64,000 nt of DNA from contig CAJTCG010000001.1 of assembly GCA_910574635.1 (NCBI GenBank), positions 62,001 through 126,000 of the forward strand. The letters run 5' to 3'. The translations under genes were made by a program, and so were the position numbers. Positions within the stretch are counted from its first letter, which is position 1. Each line of letters starts with the position of its first letter. Shown piece after piece: positions 21,413 through 28,801 of the stretch. The DNA is from Oscillospiraceae bacterium (GTDB lineage Bacteria; Bacillota; Clostridia; Oscillospirales; Oscillospiraceae). The notes below the pieces were generated by a model. It was not told the DNA's origin. It did no database searches and worked only from the letters and a program-made list of their open reading frames with translations.

Positions 21413-21667
21413 ATGTATATGGAGTGTTCTATGAAGCGGAGTACCCCCATGGACCGGAATATCGGCGCGAAGGTCCAATATTACCGGAATCAACTGAACT
21501 TGACGCAAAAAGAATTAGCCGCCAGGCTTCAAGTCAATGGCTGTGACCTTTCAGAGGTCATGGTTGCACAAATCGAAATTGGCTACCGGGCCGTGTCCGT
21601 TTTTGAAATCGATAAATTAGCCGAGGTCCTCCATGTGGACTACAATGCCCTGTTTGCCCAGGATTGA
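21413..21667 (+). CDS. XRE-family HTH regulator
   Basis: The 84-residue protein is a Cro/CI HTH domain (NIGAKVQYYRNQLNLTQKELAARLQ, then VMVAQIEIGYRAVSVFEIDKLAEVLHVDYNALF). It has a longer loop (VNGCDLSE) between helices 2 and 3 than the DUF6809-linked regulators, so it belongs to a different subgroup. AAGGA lies 8 bases upstream of ATG 21413; an internal ATG at 21431 is also possible. The 81-bp A+T-rich gap to the divergent gene at 21331 holds TATGTATACATA, a likely operator. Repeat copy 4 follows downstream. Confidence 0.85.
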   Translation: MYMECSMKRSTPMDRNIGAKVQYYRNQLNLTQKELAARLQVNGCDLSEVMVAQIEIGYRAVSVFEIDKLAEVLHVDYNALFAQD

Positions 21668-21804
21668 GGGGACGGGCCATGGATAGCATGGAGGTTCCGG
21701 GGAAACGGGCCGCCGAGCACCCGCAAGGGGTACGCCGCCGCCGTAAGCGGCAAAGCCGCTAACGGCGGGCGCAGGGCGGCGGCCCCTACGGGTTCGTTTA
21801 TCGG
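21668..21804. repeat. Flank of repeat copy 4, shared with copy 1
   Basis: No gene. The bases match the sequence beside copy 1 (7040-7100) in inverted orientation, including CATGGAGGTTCCGGGG and GGCGGCGGCCCCTACGGGTT, with about 55 extra bases (a CCGCCGCCGTAAGCGG-type hairpin string) inserted here. Confidence 0.7.
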
Positions 21805-22100
21805 GGCATCAGCGGCAGCGGAAAGAGGAGCTGGTCCATTCGACAACCACCAAAACCCCCGCTAAGGCTACGCCGCGGGCTGGAGACATTCGTAAAAAAC
21901 GGAGGCACGCCTTGCGCGTCCCCCGTCCCTCGTCCCCCCGCAGGGGTGATACTTCTTTTTCTCTTTTGGACCGTGCACGGCCCGTTTTCTCTTTTTCTTC
22001 TGGCAAGAAAAAGAGAAAATGGGGGGTGCAATGCACCAGCCATCATCATGGCTGAAATCCCCCCCGCCCGCAAGGGCGAGTACAATCCCCCCCTGTGGGG
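21805..22100 (+). repeat. Triplex-type interspersed repeat, copy 4
   Basis: The arms are 21953-21967 (third pyrimidine arm), 21985-21999 (pyrimidine) and 22005-22019 (purine), all identical to the other copies. The side hairpin is CAGCCAT...ATGGCTG as in copy 3. It lies between the XRE gene and the convergent AGCS symporter. Confidence 0.9.
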
Positions 22101-22107
22101 GCCCGCA

Positions 22108-22143
22108 AAAAGAGACAGCCCATTCCGAGCTGTCTCTTTTTGC
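22108..22143. terminator. Bidirectional terminator after the AGCS symporter
   Basis: AAAAAGAGACAGC-ccattccga-GCTGTCTCTTTTT gives a T run in both directions. Confidence 0.92.
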
Positions 22144-22160
22144 TGCCGAAAGGCGAAATC

Positions 22161-23549
22161 TCACTTCACGCACTTGACCACCAGGCGGGTCAGGCCGAAG
22201 AGGCCGATAGCATTGGGAATAACCATCAGGTTATTGAACATATCCGACAGCTCCCACACCAGGTCGTTGGACGCCAGGGTGCCCAGGAAGATAAACACCA
22301 AGGCAATCAGCGTATAAGCCACGATGGACTTCTTTCCAAACAGGTAGGTCATGTTAATCTTGCCGAAGAGGTTCCACCCCAGGATGGTGGAGAAGGCAAA
22401 GAAGAACAGGCACACCGCCACAAACATGGCCCCCAGGTTCTCCCCGAACACCACGCCGAAGGCCGTCTGAGCCAGATTGGCCTTGCCGATGACCTCGGTG
22501 ACGGAGCCGGTATACCCGCCCGCCAGGGGACCGCCCTCAGTGTAGAGGGTGGAGATGATCACCAGGGCGTTGAGGGTCAGCACCACGAAGGTGTCAATGA
22601 ACACGCCGATCATGGCCACCACGCCTTGATCGTGGGGGCAGGACACGTTGGCCAGCGCATGGGCGTGGGGAGTGGAGCCCATACCGGCCTCGTTGGAAAA
22701 GAGACCCCGCTTGGCGCCCTGGCTCAGGGCGATTTTCAGCGCCGCGCCGAAGCCGCCGCCCAGGATGGCCTGGGGCTGGAAGGCGTACCGGAAGATCATA
22801 GCCACGGTGGCGGGGAGGTACCTGGCCCGGACCACCAGCACCACCAGCCCGCCCAGGACGAAGAGGGCCGCCATGATGGGGACGACCTTCTCCGTGACGG
22901 AGGCCAGGCGCTGCACGCCGCCCAGGAAAATCACGCCGCAGATCACCACCAGAATGACCCCGATGATCCAGGAGGGCACGCCGAAAGCGGTCTGGAAGGT
23001 GGAGCCGATGGAGTTGGACTGGACCATGCAGCCGAAGAAGCCCAGGGCCAGGATGATGGCGATGGAGAAGAAGCCCGCAAGGAACTTGCCGAAGGCCCCC
23101 TGAAAAGCCGTGGTGATGTAGTACACGGGACCGCCCTGGATGCTGCCGTCCTTGTCCTTCACCCGGGTCTCCTGGGCCAGGACGGCCTCGGAATAGATGG
23201 TGGCCATGCCGAAGAAGGCGATGATCCACATCCAGAAGATGGCCCCGGGGCCGCCGGTAAGAATCGCGCCGGAAGCGCCCACGATGTTGCCGGTGCCCAC
23301 CTGGGCGGCAATGGCGGTGGCCAGGGCCTGGAAGGAGCTCATGCCCCCCTCATGCCGCCCGCCGGCCAGAGTCAAATTGCCGAAGACCTTCCCCATGCCC
23401 TCGCCGAAGCAGCGGATTTGGACAAAGCGGGTCTTGATGGAGAACCACAGGCCCACGGCGATGAGAAGCCCCACCAGGATGTAGTCGGACAGATAGGCGT
23501 TGATGGCCTGCACAATGGGCAGAAGCGTTGCTTGCACTTGCTGTAACAT
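22161..23549 (-). CDS. AGCS family alanine/glycine:cation symporter
   Basis: The 462-residue membrane protein has AGCS hallmarks: GNIVGASGAILTGGPGAIFWMW near 95-118, QGGPVYYI near 150, and GLFSNEAGMGSTPHAHA near 290. It imports glycine and/or D/L-alanine with Na+. The ATG at 23549 has AGGAGGG 6-12 bases upstream. A glycine riboswitch and a terminator lie in its leader on the same strand, so expression should respond to glycine; this supports glycine as a substrate. About 11 membrane segments are visible. Confidence 0.95.
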   Translation of the reverse strand: MLQQVQATLLPIVQAINAYLSDYILVGLLIAVGLWFSIKTRFVQIRCFGEGMGKVFGNLTLAGGRHEGGMSSFQALATAIAAQVGTGNIVGASGAILTGGPGAIFWMWIIAFFGMATIYSEAVLAQETRVKDKDGSIQGGPVYYITTAFQGAFGKFLAGFFSIAIILALGFFGCMVQSNSIGSTFQTAFGVPSWIIGVILVVICGVIFLGGVQRLASVTEKVVPIMAALFVLGGLVVLVVRARYLPATVAMIFRYAFQPQAILGGGFGAALKIALSQGAKRGLFSNEAGMGSTPHAHALANVSCPHDQGVVAMIGVFIDTFVVLTLNALVIISTLYTEGGPLAGGYTGSVTEVIGKANLAQTAFGVVFGENLGAMFVAVCLFFFAFSTILGWNLFGKINMTYLFGKKSIVAYTLIALVFIFLGTLASNDLVWELSDMFNNLMVIPNAIGLFGLTRLVVKCVK

Positions 23550-23561
23550 AGATTGTTTCCC

Positions 23562-23637
23562 TCCTAAAAATAAAAGGAACGGCCCGCGCCGCTCCGAACA
23601 AGAGGACGGAAACAGGGGAATCCCCCCGTGCCGTTCC
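23562..23637 (-). terminator. Riboswitch-linked terminator before the AGCS symporter
   Basis: Minus strand: GGAACGGC (near 23630) can pair with GCCGTTCC (near 23578), followed by TTTTATTTTT. The 5' half adjoins the aptamer's 3' end, the layout of a transcriptional switch. Confidence 0.75.
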
Positions 23638-23726
23638 ACTCCGTCCTTTTACCTGAGAGATTCGGCGGACGCTCCCACGCGCCGCCTTGCACCTTCGGTA
23701 CCCGTTTCCGGGCTTCTCCAGAGCCG
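23638..23726 (-). ncRNA. Glycine riboswitch
   Basis: Minus strand reads CTCTGGAGAAGC, then GGGTACCGAAGGTGCAA, then CCGAATCTCTCAGGTAAAAGG and ACGGAG. These are the conserved glycine aptamer blocks (GGAGAg, CCGAAGG-GCAA, CTCTCAGGTAAAAGGAC). Only one complete aptamer is seen; about 70 bases upstream contain a CCCTCGGGCCGAGGG hairpin that may be a degenerate partner. It lies before an AGCS transporter gene, where glycine usually turns such genes off or on through a terminator. Confidence 0.92.
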
Positions 23727-23798
23727 CATCCGTCCCCGGTCCCTCGGCCCGAGGGCCTGTTTCCGGGGATTTCCTTTGCCGGTATCCAATTTGGTATT

Positions 23799-23827
23799 AC
23801 CTTAACACGCCCCGCCCCCGTTGTCAA
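23799..23827 (-). promoter_or_regulatory. Promoter of the riboswitch-AGCS unit
   Basis: Minus strand: TTGACA (23822-23827) then 17 bases to TAAGGT, a weak -10. TAATAC is 5 bases further on. Confidence 0.5.
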
Positions 23828-23885
23828 TCGTGCATTTTCACAAAATGTCCGCAATATAGAGACGGATATTTTCTGTAGGCGGACA

Positions 23886-23913
23886 AAAGACCGGGAACGC
23901 CGCGCGCCCCCGG
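23886..23913 (-). terminator. Terminator after the mgtC-like pair
   Basis: Minus strand: GACCGGG-ggcgcgcggcgtt-CCCGGTC then TTTTGT. Confidence 0.75.
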
Positions 23914-23923
23914 TCCCATCCGC

Positions 23924-24616
23924 TTACAGCTCCCGCACGGAAACCACTCCGGCGGTGGCCAGAATCTCCTGCTTCAAATGCTCCACGTCCAGCCCCTTGT
24001 GGAGCCGCAGGGTAAAGATGGCACAGGCGTTGTGCTCCTCGTTGGACTTGGAGTGGATGATGCCCATGTTGAGGATTTTCAGCCCGTGCTCCCGGAACTC
24101 CTGGAGCAGCGTGTCCATGGTCTTGTTGTCGCTGTACTCCACGTAGAGATTGACCTCCGGGGCGTTTTGCAGCATCCGGTACTCCACCCGGGAGAAGAAG
24201 AGCTCCGCAATCAGAATCAGGAAGGTGGCGAAGAGGCCCCCCTCGTAGAAGCCGCCGCCCAGGGCCAGGCCGATGATGGCCGCCGCCCAGAGGCCCGCCG
24301 CCGTGGTCAGGCCCTTCACCCGCTGGCGGCGGGTGACGATGATGGTGCCCGCGCCGATGAAGCCGATGCCCGCCACCACTTGGGCTCCCAGGCGGGCCAT
24401 GTCGGTGTACTGGCCCAGGACCAGGTAGAGGTACTGGCTGGTCAGGGTGGTCATGGCCGCGCCGAGGCAGATTAAAATATGGGTGCGGAAGCCCGCCGGG
24501 CGGCGCTTGTACTCCCGCTCGATGCCGATGATGCCGCCGCAGACAACCGCCAGGGTCATCCGCAGGGCCACGGACCAGATGGTCACGTCCCGCAGGCCGT
24601 CAAATAAAGTCAACAT
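23924..24616 (-). CDS. MgtC/SapB family membrane protein (paralogue 2)
   Basis: The 230-residue protein has the MgtC signature: LRMTLAVVCGGIIGIEREYKRRPAGFRTHILICLGAA, then GIGFIGAGTIIVTRRQRVKGLTTAAGLWAAAIIGLALGGGFY. Five hydrophobic segments are followed by a cytoplasmic ACT-like C-terminal domain (about 150-230). MgtC inhibits the F-ATPase in Salmonella and is linked to Mg2+/acid/phosphate stress; related members are SapB/YhiD. It is 21 bp downstream of a close paralogue, in the same operon. Confidence 0.93.
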   Translation of the reverse strand: MLTLFDGLRDVTIWSVALRMTLAVVCGGIIGIEREYKRRPAGFRTHILICLGAAMTTLTSQYLYLVLGQYTDMARLGAQVVAGIGFIGAGTIIVTRRQRVKGLTTAAGLWAAAIIGLALGGGFYEGGLFATFLILIAELFFSRVEYRMLQNAPEVNLYVEYSDNKTMDTLLQEFREHGLKILNMGIIHSKSNEEHNACAIFTLRLHKGLDVEHLKQEILATAGVVSVREL

Positions 24617-24637
24617 CCCGTCTCTCCTCCTATCCGC

Positions 24638-25363
24638 TTAGATGTCGTGGACGACATACACGTCCTCCAGCTCCGAGATGGCGGCCAGAATTTTCGCGTG
24701 GGTGCCCGGCCGGTTCATCCGCAGGGAGAAGATGGCGTTGGGGTGCTGGGAGGGCGTCTGCTTTCCGTGGTCCACTTCCACCTCGTAGATGGTCACGTCC
24801 TTGGCCTTGATGCGGTTGATGATTTCCGCCACGTTGTCCAGGGACTGGAATTCCACGTAGATGTTCATATTTTTCGCGTTTTCCACAATGTACAGCTCCA
24901 CCGCCGGAAGCAGGTGGACCACCAGGAAGATCAAAAGGAACGCCAGTCCCACGCACTCATAGAACCCCGCGCCCACCGCCAGGCCCATGCAGGCCGAGGC
25001 CCACAGGCCCGCCGCCGTGGTCAGGCCCTTCACCTTCTGCTGGCCCGTCACCAAAATGGTGCCCGCGCCCAAAAAGCCGATGCCGTTGATGACCTGGGCG
25101 CCAAAGCGGCTCACGTCGGTGCGGATGCCGATTTCCGCGGCCTTTTCCGCCCAGACGTGGTGGAGCATATAGGACTCATACTGGCTCAGCAGCATGGTCA
25201 GCGCCGCCGCCATGCACACCAGCATATAGGTGCGAAAGCCCGCCGGGCGGTGCTTCCTGGCCCGCTCCAGGCCGATCATGCCGCCGCAGAACATGGCCAG
25301 GGTCAGCCGCAGCAGCACAGAGACGGTGTTGACCTCCCGCAGGTAATCCAATTGGTGCAGCAC
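24638..25363 (-). CDS. MgtC/SapB family membrane protein (paralogue 1)
   Basis: The 241-residue protein has LRLTLAMFCGGMIGLERARKHRPAGFRTYMLVCMAAAL and GIGFLGAGTILVTGQQKVKGLTTAAGLWASACMGLAVGAGFYE, plus a C-terminal ACT-like domain. The GTG at 25363 is chosen because AGGAG lies 8-10 bases upstream and because this start matches the N terminus of the downstream paralogue; an in-frame ATG at 25444 would place a leader hairpin inside the coding region. The pair may form a hetero-oligomer or divide conditions between them (inference). Confidence 0.92.
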   Translation of the reverse strand: MLHQLDYLREVNTVSVLLRLTLAMFCGGMIGLERARKHRPAGFRTYMLVCMAAALTMLLSQYESYMLHHVWAEKAAEIGIRTDVSRFGAQVINGIGFLGAGTILVTGQQKVKGLTTAAGLWASACMGLAVGAGFYECVGLAFLLIFLVVHLLPAVELYIVENAKNMNIYVEFQSLDNVAEIINRIKAKDVTIYEVEVDHGKQTPSQHPNAIFSLRMNRPGTHAKILAAISELEDVYVVHDI

Positions 25364-25399
25364 TGGACTCGCTCCTCTCCAAATAAATGCCCCTTCGGG

Positions 25400-25443
25400 C
25401 GCAAAGAAAAGGGAAGGAGCGGCGGAAACCGCTTCTTCCATCA
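25400..25443 (-). terminator. Attenuator-like hairpin in the leader of the mgtC-like operon
   Basis: Minus strand: GGAAGAAGCGG-tttccg-CCGCTCCTTCC followed by CTTTTCTTT, about 40 bases before the GTG start and within the transcribed leader. Confidence 0.6.
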
Positions 25444-25507
25444 CCTGTTCAAAAAGGCCGGAAACGTTTGCGATGCGCCAGCCGCCCCGGCCGCTGAGTT
25501 GTTAATT

Positions 25508-25536
25508 ATTATAGACAGCCCGGGAAGCATTGTCAA
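25508..25536 (-). promoter_or_regulatory. Promoter of the mgtC-like operon
   Basis: Minus strand: TTGACA (25531-25536), 17 bases, TATAAT (25508-25513). The leader to the GTG is about 140 nt. Confidence 0.9.
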
Positions 25537-25611
25537 CGTTTTCCGTCTTAAAAAGCGTCTTTTCGGCGAGATTGACAAATAGAAGCCCGGGTTTTAGACG
25601 TTTTGCCGGAG

Positions 25612-25640
25612 GGAAAAGGCGGGCATTCCGCCCGCCGGTA
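25612..25640 (-). terminator. Terminator of the DUF1294 gene
   Basis: Minus strand: GGCGGGC-ggaat-GCCCGCC followed by TTTTCCC. Confidence 0.8.
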
Positions 25641-25661
25641 CGCAAACGTTGTCCTTTTGGA

Positions 25662-26033
25662 TTACCGAATGACGGCGAAGTACAGCCAGAGGCCGAAGGG
25701 AACGATTATTTGCAGGGCCAGAATCAGCGGCACGCCGAACCGGAACGCCTTGTGGAGGGTCTTGTGGTGAAAGACCTTCATGCCCAAAAGGGCCCCCGCG
25801 CTGCCCCCGGCGGCGGCCAGGAGGAGAAGGTTTTTCTCGGGAATCCGGCGGACGGTTTCCTTTTTCTCCTTCCGCTTGGCCTTCCACTTGTCCAGGCCGA
25901 AGGCCAGGAACGCGGCGGCGTTGATCAGCACCAGCCAAAGGGCCAGGAGGCCCCAGGGAGAGCCGACCACGGCCCAGATAAAATCATTGTGCGCTTCCGG
26001 CTCATAGGCGGCGGAGAGGAGGGCGAGATTCAT
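25662..26033 (-). CDS. DUF1294 small membrane protein
   Basis: The 123-residue protein has a hydrophobic segment (LLALWLVLINAAAFLAFGLDKWKAKR), then the DUF1294 core R-RIPEKNLLLLAAAGGSAGALLGMKVFHHKTLHKAFRFGVPLILALQ, and a last hydrophobic segment. The conserved DK-KA and H-T-K residues are present. Function of the family is unknown. It is a single gene ended by an intrinsic terminator; the terminator of psuG lies just upstream. Confidence 0.92.
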   Translation of the reverse strand: MNLALLSAAYEPEAHNDFIWAVVGSPWGLLALWLVLINAAAFLAFGLDKWKAKRKEKKETVRRIPEKNLLLLAAAGGSAGALLGMKVFHHKTLHKAFRFGVPLILALQIIVPFGLWLYFAVIR

Positions 26034-26065
26034 ACGATGTACACCTCATTTCGGGGCGGGAAAAA

Positions 26066-26099
26066 AGGACCGGCTGGATTCCCAGCCGGTCCATTGTAG
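26066..26099 (-). terminator. Terminator of psuK-psuG
   Basis: Minus strand: GGACCGGCTGG-gaatc-CCAGCCGGTCC followed by TTTTTTCCC. Confidence 0.9.
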
Positions 26100-26107
26100 C
26101 ACAGGTC

Positions 26108-27037
26108 TTAGTTCTTGGCAAGTCCCGCCAGCTCCACCGCCGTCTTGGCGGCGAGCTTAGCGTTGTTATACACCAGCTGGATGTTGCTGTCCAGGGAGCT
26201 ACCGCCGGTGAGCTCCTTGATCTTCGCCAGCAGGAAGGGGGTGGTTTCCTTGCCGTGGATGCCCTTGACCTTCGCCTCGTCCACCGCGTCGGAGATGGCT
26301 TTTCCGATGACGTCCGCGTCCATGGAGTACTCCTCCGGGATGGGGTTCGCCACCAGCATGCCGCCCACCAGGCCCATGTCCTGCTTCACATAGAAGGACT
26401 TGGCCAGATCGGCGGGGGTGTCGATGCGGTAGTCCACGCCGAAGCCGGACTTCCGGGTGTAGAAGGCGGGGAGCTCCTCGGTGCCGTAGCCGATGACGGG
26501 CACGCCGTGGGTCTCCAGGTACTCCAGGGTCAGCCCCAGGTCCAGGATGGACTTGGCCCCGGCGCAGACCACCATGACGGGGGTCCGGGCCAGCTCCTCC
26601 AGGTCGGCGGAGATGTCCATGGTGGTCTCGGCGCCCCGGTGCACGCCGCCGATGCCGCCGGTGGCAAAGACCTGGATGCCCGCCATGTGGGCGATGATCA
26701 TGGTGGTGGTGACGGTGGTGGCTCCGTCCCGTCCCTGGGCCACCAGGATGGGGAGATCCCGGCGGCTGGCCTTGGCCACGCCCGCGCCGGTCTTGCCGAG
26801 ATAGTCAATCTCCTCGGGGGAGAGGCCCGCCTTCAGGCGGCCGCCCAGGACGGCGATGGTGGCGGGGACGGCCCCGTTCTCCCGGATGATGGCCTCCACC
26901 TTCAGGGCGGTTTCCACGTTCTGGGGATAGGGCATGCCGTGGGAGATGATGGTGGACTCCAGGGCCACCACCGGCTTTCCGGCTTCCAGGGCTTCCTTGA
27001 CTTCGGGGGCGACGTCCAGATACTTGTTCATGTTCAT
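26108..27037 (-). CDS. psuG: Pseudouridine-5'-phosphate glycosidase
   Basis: The 309-residue enzyme has the PsuG signatures VALESTIISHGMPYPQN near 30, KTGAGVAKASRRDLP, TTVTTTMIIAHMAGIQVFATGGIGGVHRGAETTMDISADL, and the catalytic Lys/Asp regions. It splits pseudouridine 5'-phosphate into uracil and ribose 5-phosphate during RNA base salvage. The ATG at 27037 has GGAGG 8 bases upstream. It follows the kinase gene by 37 bp, so both steps of pseudouridine breakdown are in one operon. Confidence 0.96.
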   Translation of the reverse strand: MNMNKYLDVAPEVKEALEAGKPVVALESTIISHGMPYPQNVETALKVEAIIRENGAVPATIAVLGGRLKAGLSPEEIDYLGKTGAGVAKASRRDLPILVAQGRDGATTVTTTMIIAHMAGIQVFATGGIGGVHRGAETTMDISADLEELARTPVMVVCAGAKSILDLGLTLEYLETHGVPVIGYGTEELPAFYTRKSGFGVDYRIDTPADLAKSFYVKQDMGLVGGMLVANPIPEEYSMDADVIGKAISDAVDEAKVKGIHGKETTPFLLAKIKELTGGSSLDSNIQLVYNNAKLAAKTAVELAGLAKN

Positions 27038-27074
27038 GATGCTGACCTCCAAAAATATATGAATTTGAGATGGA

Positions 27075-28157
27075 TCAAGCGTTGATCAGGCGGCTTTCCA
27101 GGGCCTCCTCGCTCATGACGGGGTTGATGGTCTCCCTGCTCTCCATGGCGATGGAGGAGGCAGCCAGGCCCGCCCGGGCGGTGTCCGCCAAATCCGTGCC
27201 CCGGAGATAGGCCCAGGCGATGGCGGCCATGAAGGCGTCCCCGCAGCCGGTGGCGTTCACCAGCTCCGCCGAAAGGCATGGCAGCTGCACCCGGCCGCTG
27301 CGGTCCGCGGCGAACACGCCCTCCGCCCCCAGGGAGATGAACACCCGGCGCAGGCCGGTTTCCAAAAGGGCGTCGGCGGCTTTGTTCAGGCTGGCCTCGC
27401 CGGTGATGGGCACGCCGGAGAGGAGCTCCGCCTCCAGGCGGTTGGGCTTCAAGGTGTGGAGCTTGCCCAGGACAGGCTTTAATTTCACGGCCTTGGCGGT
27501 GGACACCGGGTCGGCGAAGAGGGGGGCGGCGCAGTTCTCCGCCAGCCAGGCGATGCTCTCCTCGGGGATGTTGGTGTCGATGACCACCACCTGGCTGGCA
27601 TCCAGGAGCTTGTGCCGCTGGGCCAAGGCCTGGGGGGTCAGGTGCCGGTAAATCTCCATGTCGCTGACGGCCAGGGCCATGTCCCCCCGCTCGTCGTTGA
27701 TGAAGAGGTAGGTGGAGGTCCGCCCGCCGGGAATGACGGGGGACTGGGAGATGTCGATGCCAAGCTCTCCGCAGCTGGCGGCCAGCTTCTGGGCGTTGAG
27801 GTCGTCCCCGAAGGCGGTCAGCAGCCGCGTGTCCAGGCCCAGCAGGGCCATGTTGTGGGCGATGTTCCGCCCCACGCCCCCAAGAGACGAGTGGACTGCG
27901 CCGGGGTTGGAGTCCCGTGCAACCAAGGCCGCCTCCGGGCGGCCGCCGATGTCCACGTTTACGCCTCCCACGACGGTGACATAGGGGGCGGTCTGGACGA
28001 TGTAGCCCTTGCCGGTGATGTAGCCTTTTTTCATCAGGTTGGAGATATGCACGGCGACGGAGGAGCGGGTGATGCCCGCCTTGTCCGCCAGCTCCTTTTG
28101 GGAAATGAGGGGGTTTTCCTCAATCCAGTTCAAAAGCTGCCGCTCCCGCTTGGTCAT
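27075..28157 (-). CDS. psuK: Pseudouridine kinase (PfkB family) with N-terminal winged HTH
   Basis: The 360-residue protein begins with a DeoR/MarR-like winged HTH (about 1-55, LLNWIEENPLISQKELADKAGITRSSVAVHI...). A ribokinase/PfkB domain follows (VVGGVNVDIGGRP at about 62, GGVGRNIAHNMALLG, and the anion-hole motif NATGCGDAFMAAI with the catalytic Asp). The kinase makes pseudouridine 5'-phosphate for PsuG. The HTH fusion suggests the enzyme also regulates its own operon, as in other ribokinase-HTH fusions; that is inference. The ATG at 28157 has GGAGGT upstream. Confidence 0.92.
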   Translation of the reverse strand: MTKRERQLLNWIEENPLISQKELADKAGITRSSVAVHISNLMKKGYITGKGYIVQTAPYVTVVGGVNVDIGGRPEAALVARDSNPGAVHSSLGGVGRNIAHNMALLGLDTRLLTAFGDDLNAQKLAASCGELGIDISQSPVIPGGRTSTYLFINDERGDMALAVSDMEIYRHLTPQALAQRHKLLDASQVVVIDTNIPEESIAWLAENCAAPLFADPVSTAKAVKLKPVLGKLHTLKPNRLEAELLSGVPITGEASLNKAADALLETGLRRVFISLGAEGVFAADRSGRVQLPCLSAELVNATGCGDAFMAAIAWAYLRGTDLADTARAGLAASSIAMESRETINPVMSEEALESRLINA

Positions 28158-28204
28158 GGTCCACCTCCGTATAAACAATTCCTTAGTTTCTTAATCTATT
28201 GCTT

Positions 28205-28232
28205 ATTTTACACATAATTTTTGATTTGTCAA
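28205..28232 (-). promoter_or_regulatory. Promoter of psuK-psuG
   Basis: Minus strand: TTGACA (28227-28232), 16 bases, TAAAAT (28205-28210). It sits in an A+T-rich gap. Confidence 0.8.
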
Positions 28233-28250
28233 GCCCCATTTCAAAAAATT

Positions 28251-28331
28251 TTACAAAAGGAAATTTACGTAAACCATGACCATCTGCTCAAGGGTCTTTT
28301 CATACAAGGCCTGGGGAATTTCAGAATTCAT
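28251..28331 (-). CDS. 26-residue peptide divergent from an XRE regulator
   Basis: The ATG at 28331 has a strong AGGTGAGGTGAG site upstream, and a possible promoter TTAACA, 17 bases, TAGAAT precedes it. The 26-residue peptide begins with polar residues, then ALYEKTLEQMVMVYVNFLL. The ALYE start is reminiscent of the LYxY region of DUF6809 proteins, and its placement opposite an XRE gene matches those modules, so it may be a truncated remnant. It could also be an independent small protein. Evidence is limited to the ribosome site and position. Confidence 0.4.
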   Translation of the reverse strand: MNSEIPQALYEKTLEQMVMVYVNFLL

Positions 28332-28423
28332 TGCGCTCACCTCACCTATAATCGTACCGGAAGTTTCTTTGGTATTATTTGCATTCTAATCTCCTATACT
28401 TCATTTGTTAAGAACGATTGTAG

Positions 28424-28669
28424 GTGTTTAGGGTGAGAGATATTTTGGCAAAACGGTTGAGAAAATGCCGGGATGAGGCAGGCTTGACCCAAATCAAGGT
28501 TGCCATTTACTGCGATATTACGGAAAAGGCATACCAAAATTATGAATTGGGCGTGCATGAACCAAAAGTGAGCATTCTTGCCAGAATTGCTCGCCTTTAC
28601 AAGGTTTCCATCGACTATTTAGTCGGCCTGACCGACGACCCGAAGCCCTATCCCAGAAGCCCCGAATAA
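28424..28669 (+). CDS. XRE-family HTH regulator
   Basis: The protein is a single Cro/CI HTH domain (LAKRLRKCRDEAGLTQIKVAIYCDITEKAYQNYELGVHEPKVSILARIARLYKVSIDYLVGLTDD), the classic form ending YLVGLTD. The start is uncertain: GTG 28424 gives 81 residues, while TTG 28445 has a better AGGGTGAG site 7 bases upstream and would begin at the first HTH helix. Base composition is A+T-richer than the surroundings, which suggests acquisition. A terminator follows. Confidence 0.85.
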   Translation: MFRVRDILAKRLRKCRDEAGLTQIKVAIYCDITEKAYQNYELGVHEPKVSILARIARLYKVSIDYLVGLTDDPKPYPRSPE

Positions 28670-28673
28670 AGCC

Positions 28674-28708
28674 GCGCCTCCCCTGCCAAACGCGGGGGAG
28701 GCGTTTTG
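28674..28708 (+). terminator. Terminator after the XRE gene at 28424
   Basis: CGCCTCCCC-tgccaaacg-CGGGGGAGGCG is followed by TTTT. Confidence 0.88.
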
Positions 28709-28801
28709 ACCGTCCGTCCCCCCTCCGGGGCCGATGGTCCAAGAGCCCTGGACGGCGGGGCCCGCTTTGGGTATACTGAGGGCAGAGAGGAGGCGGGCGC
28801 T

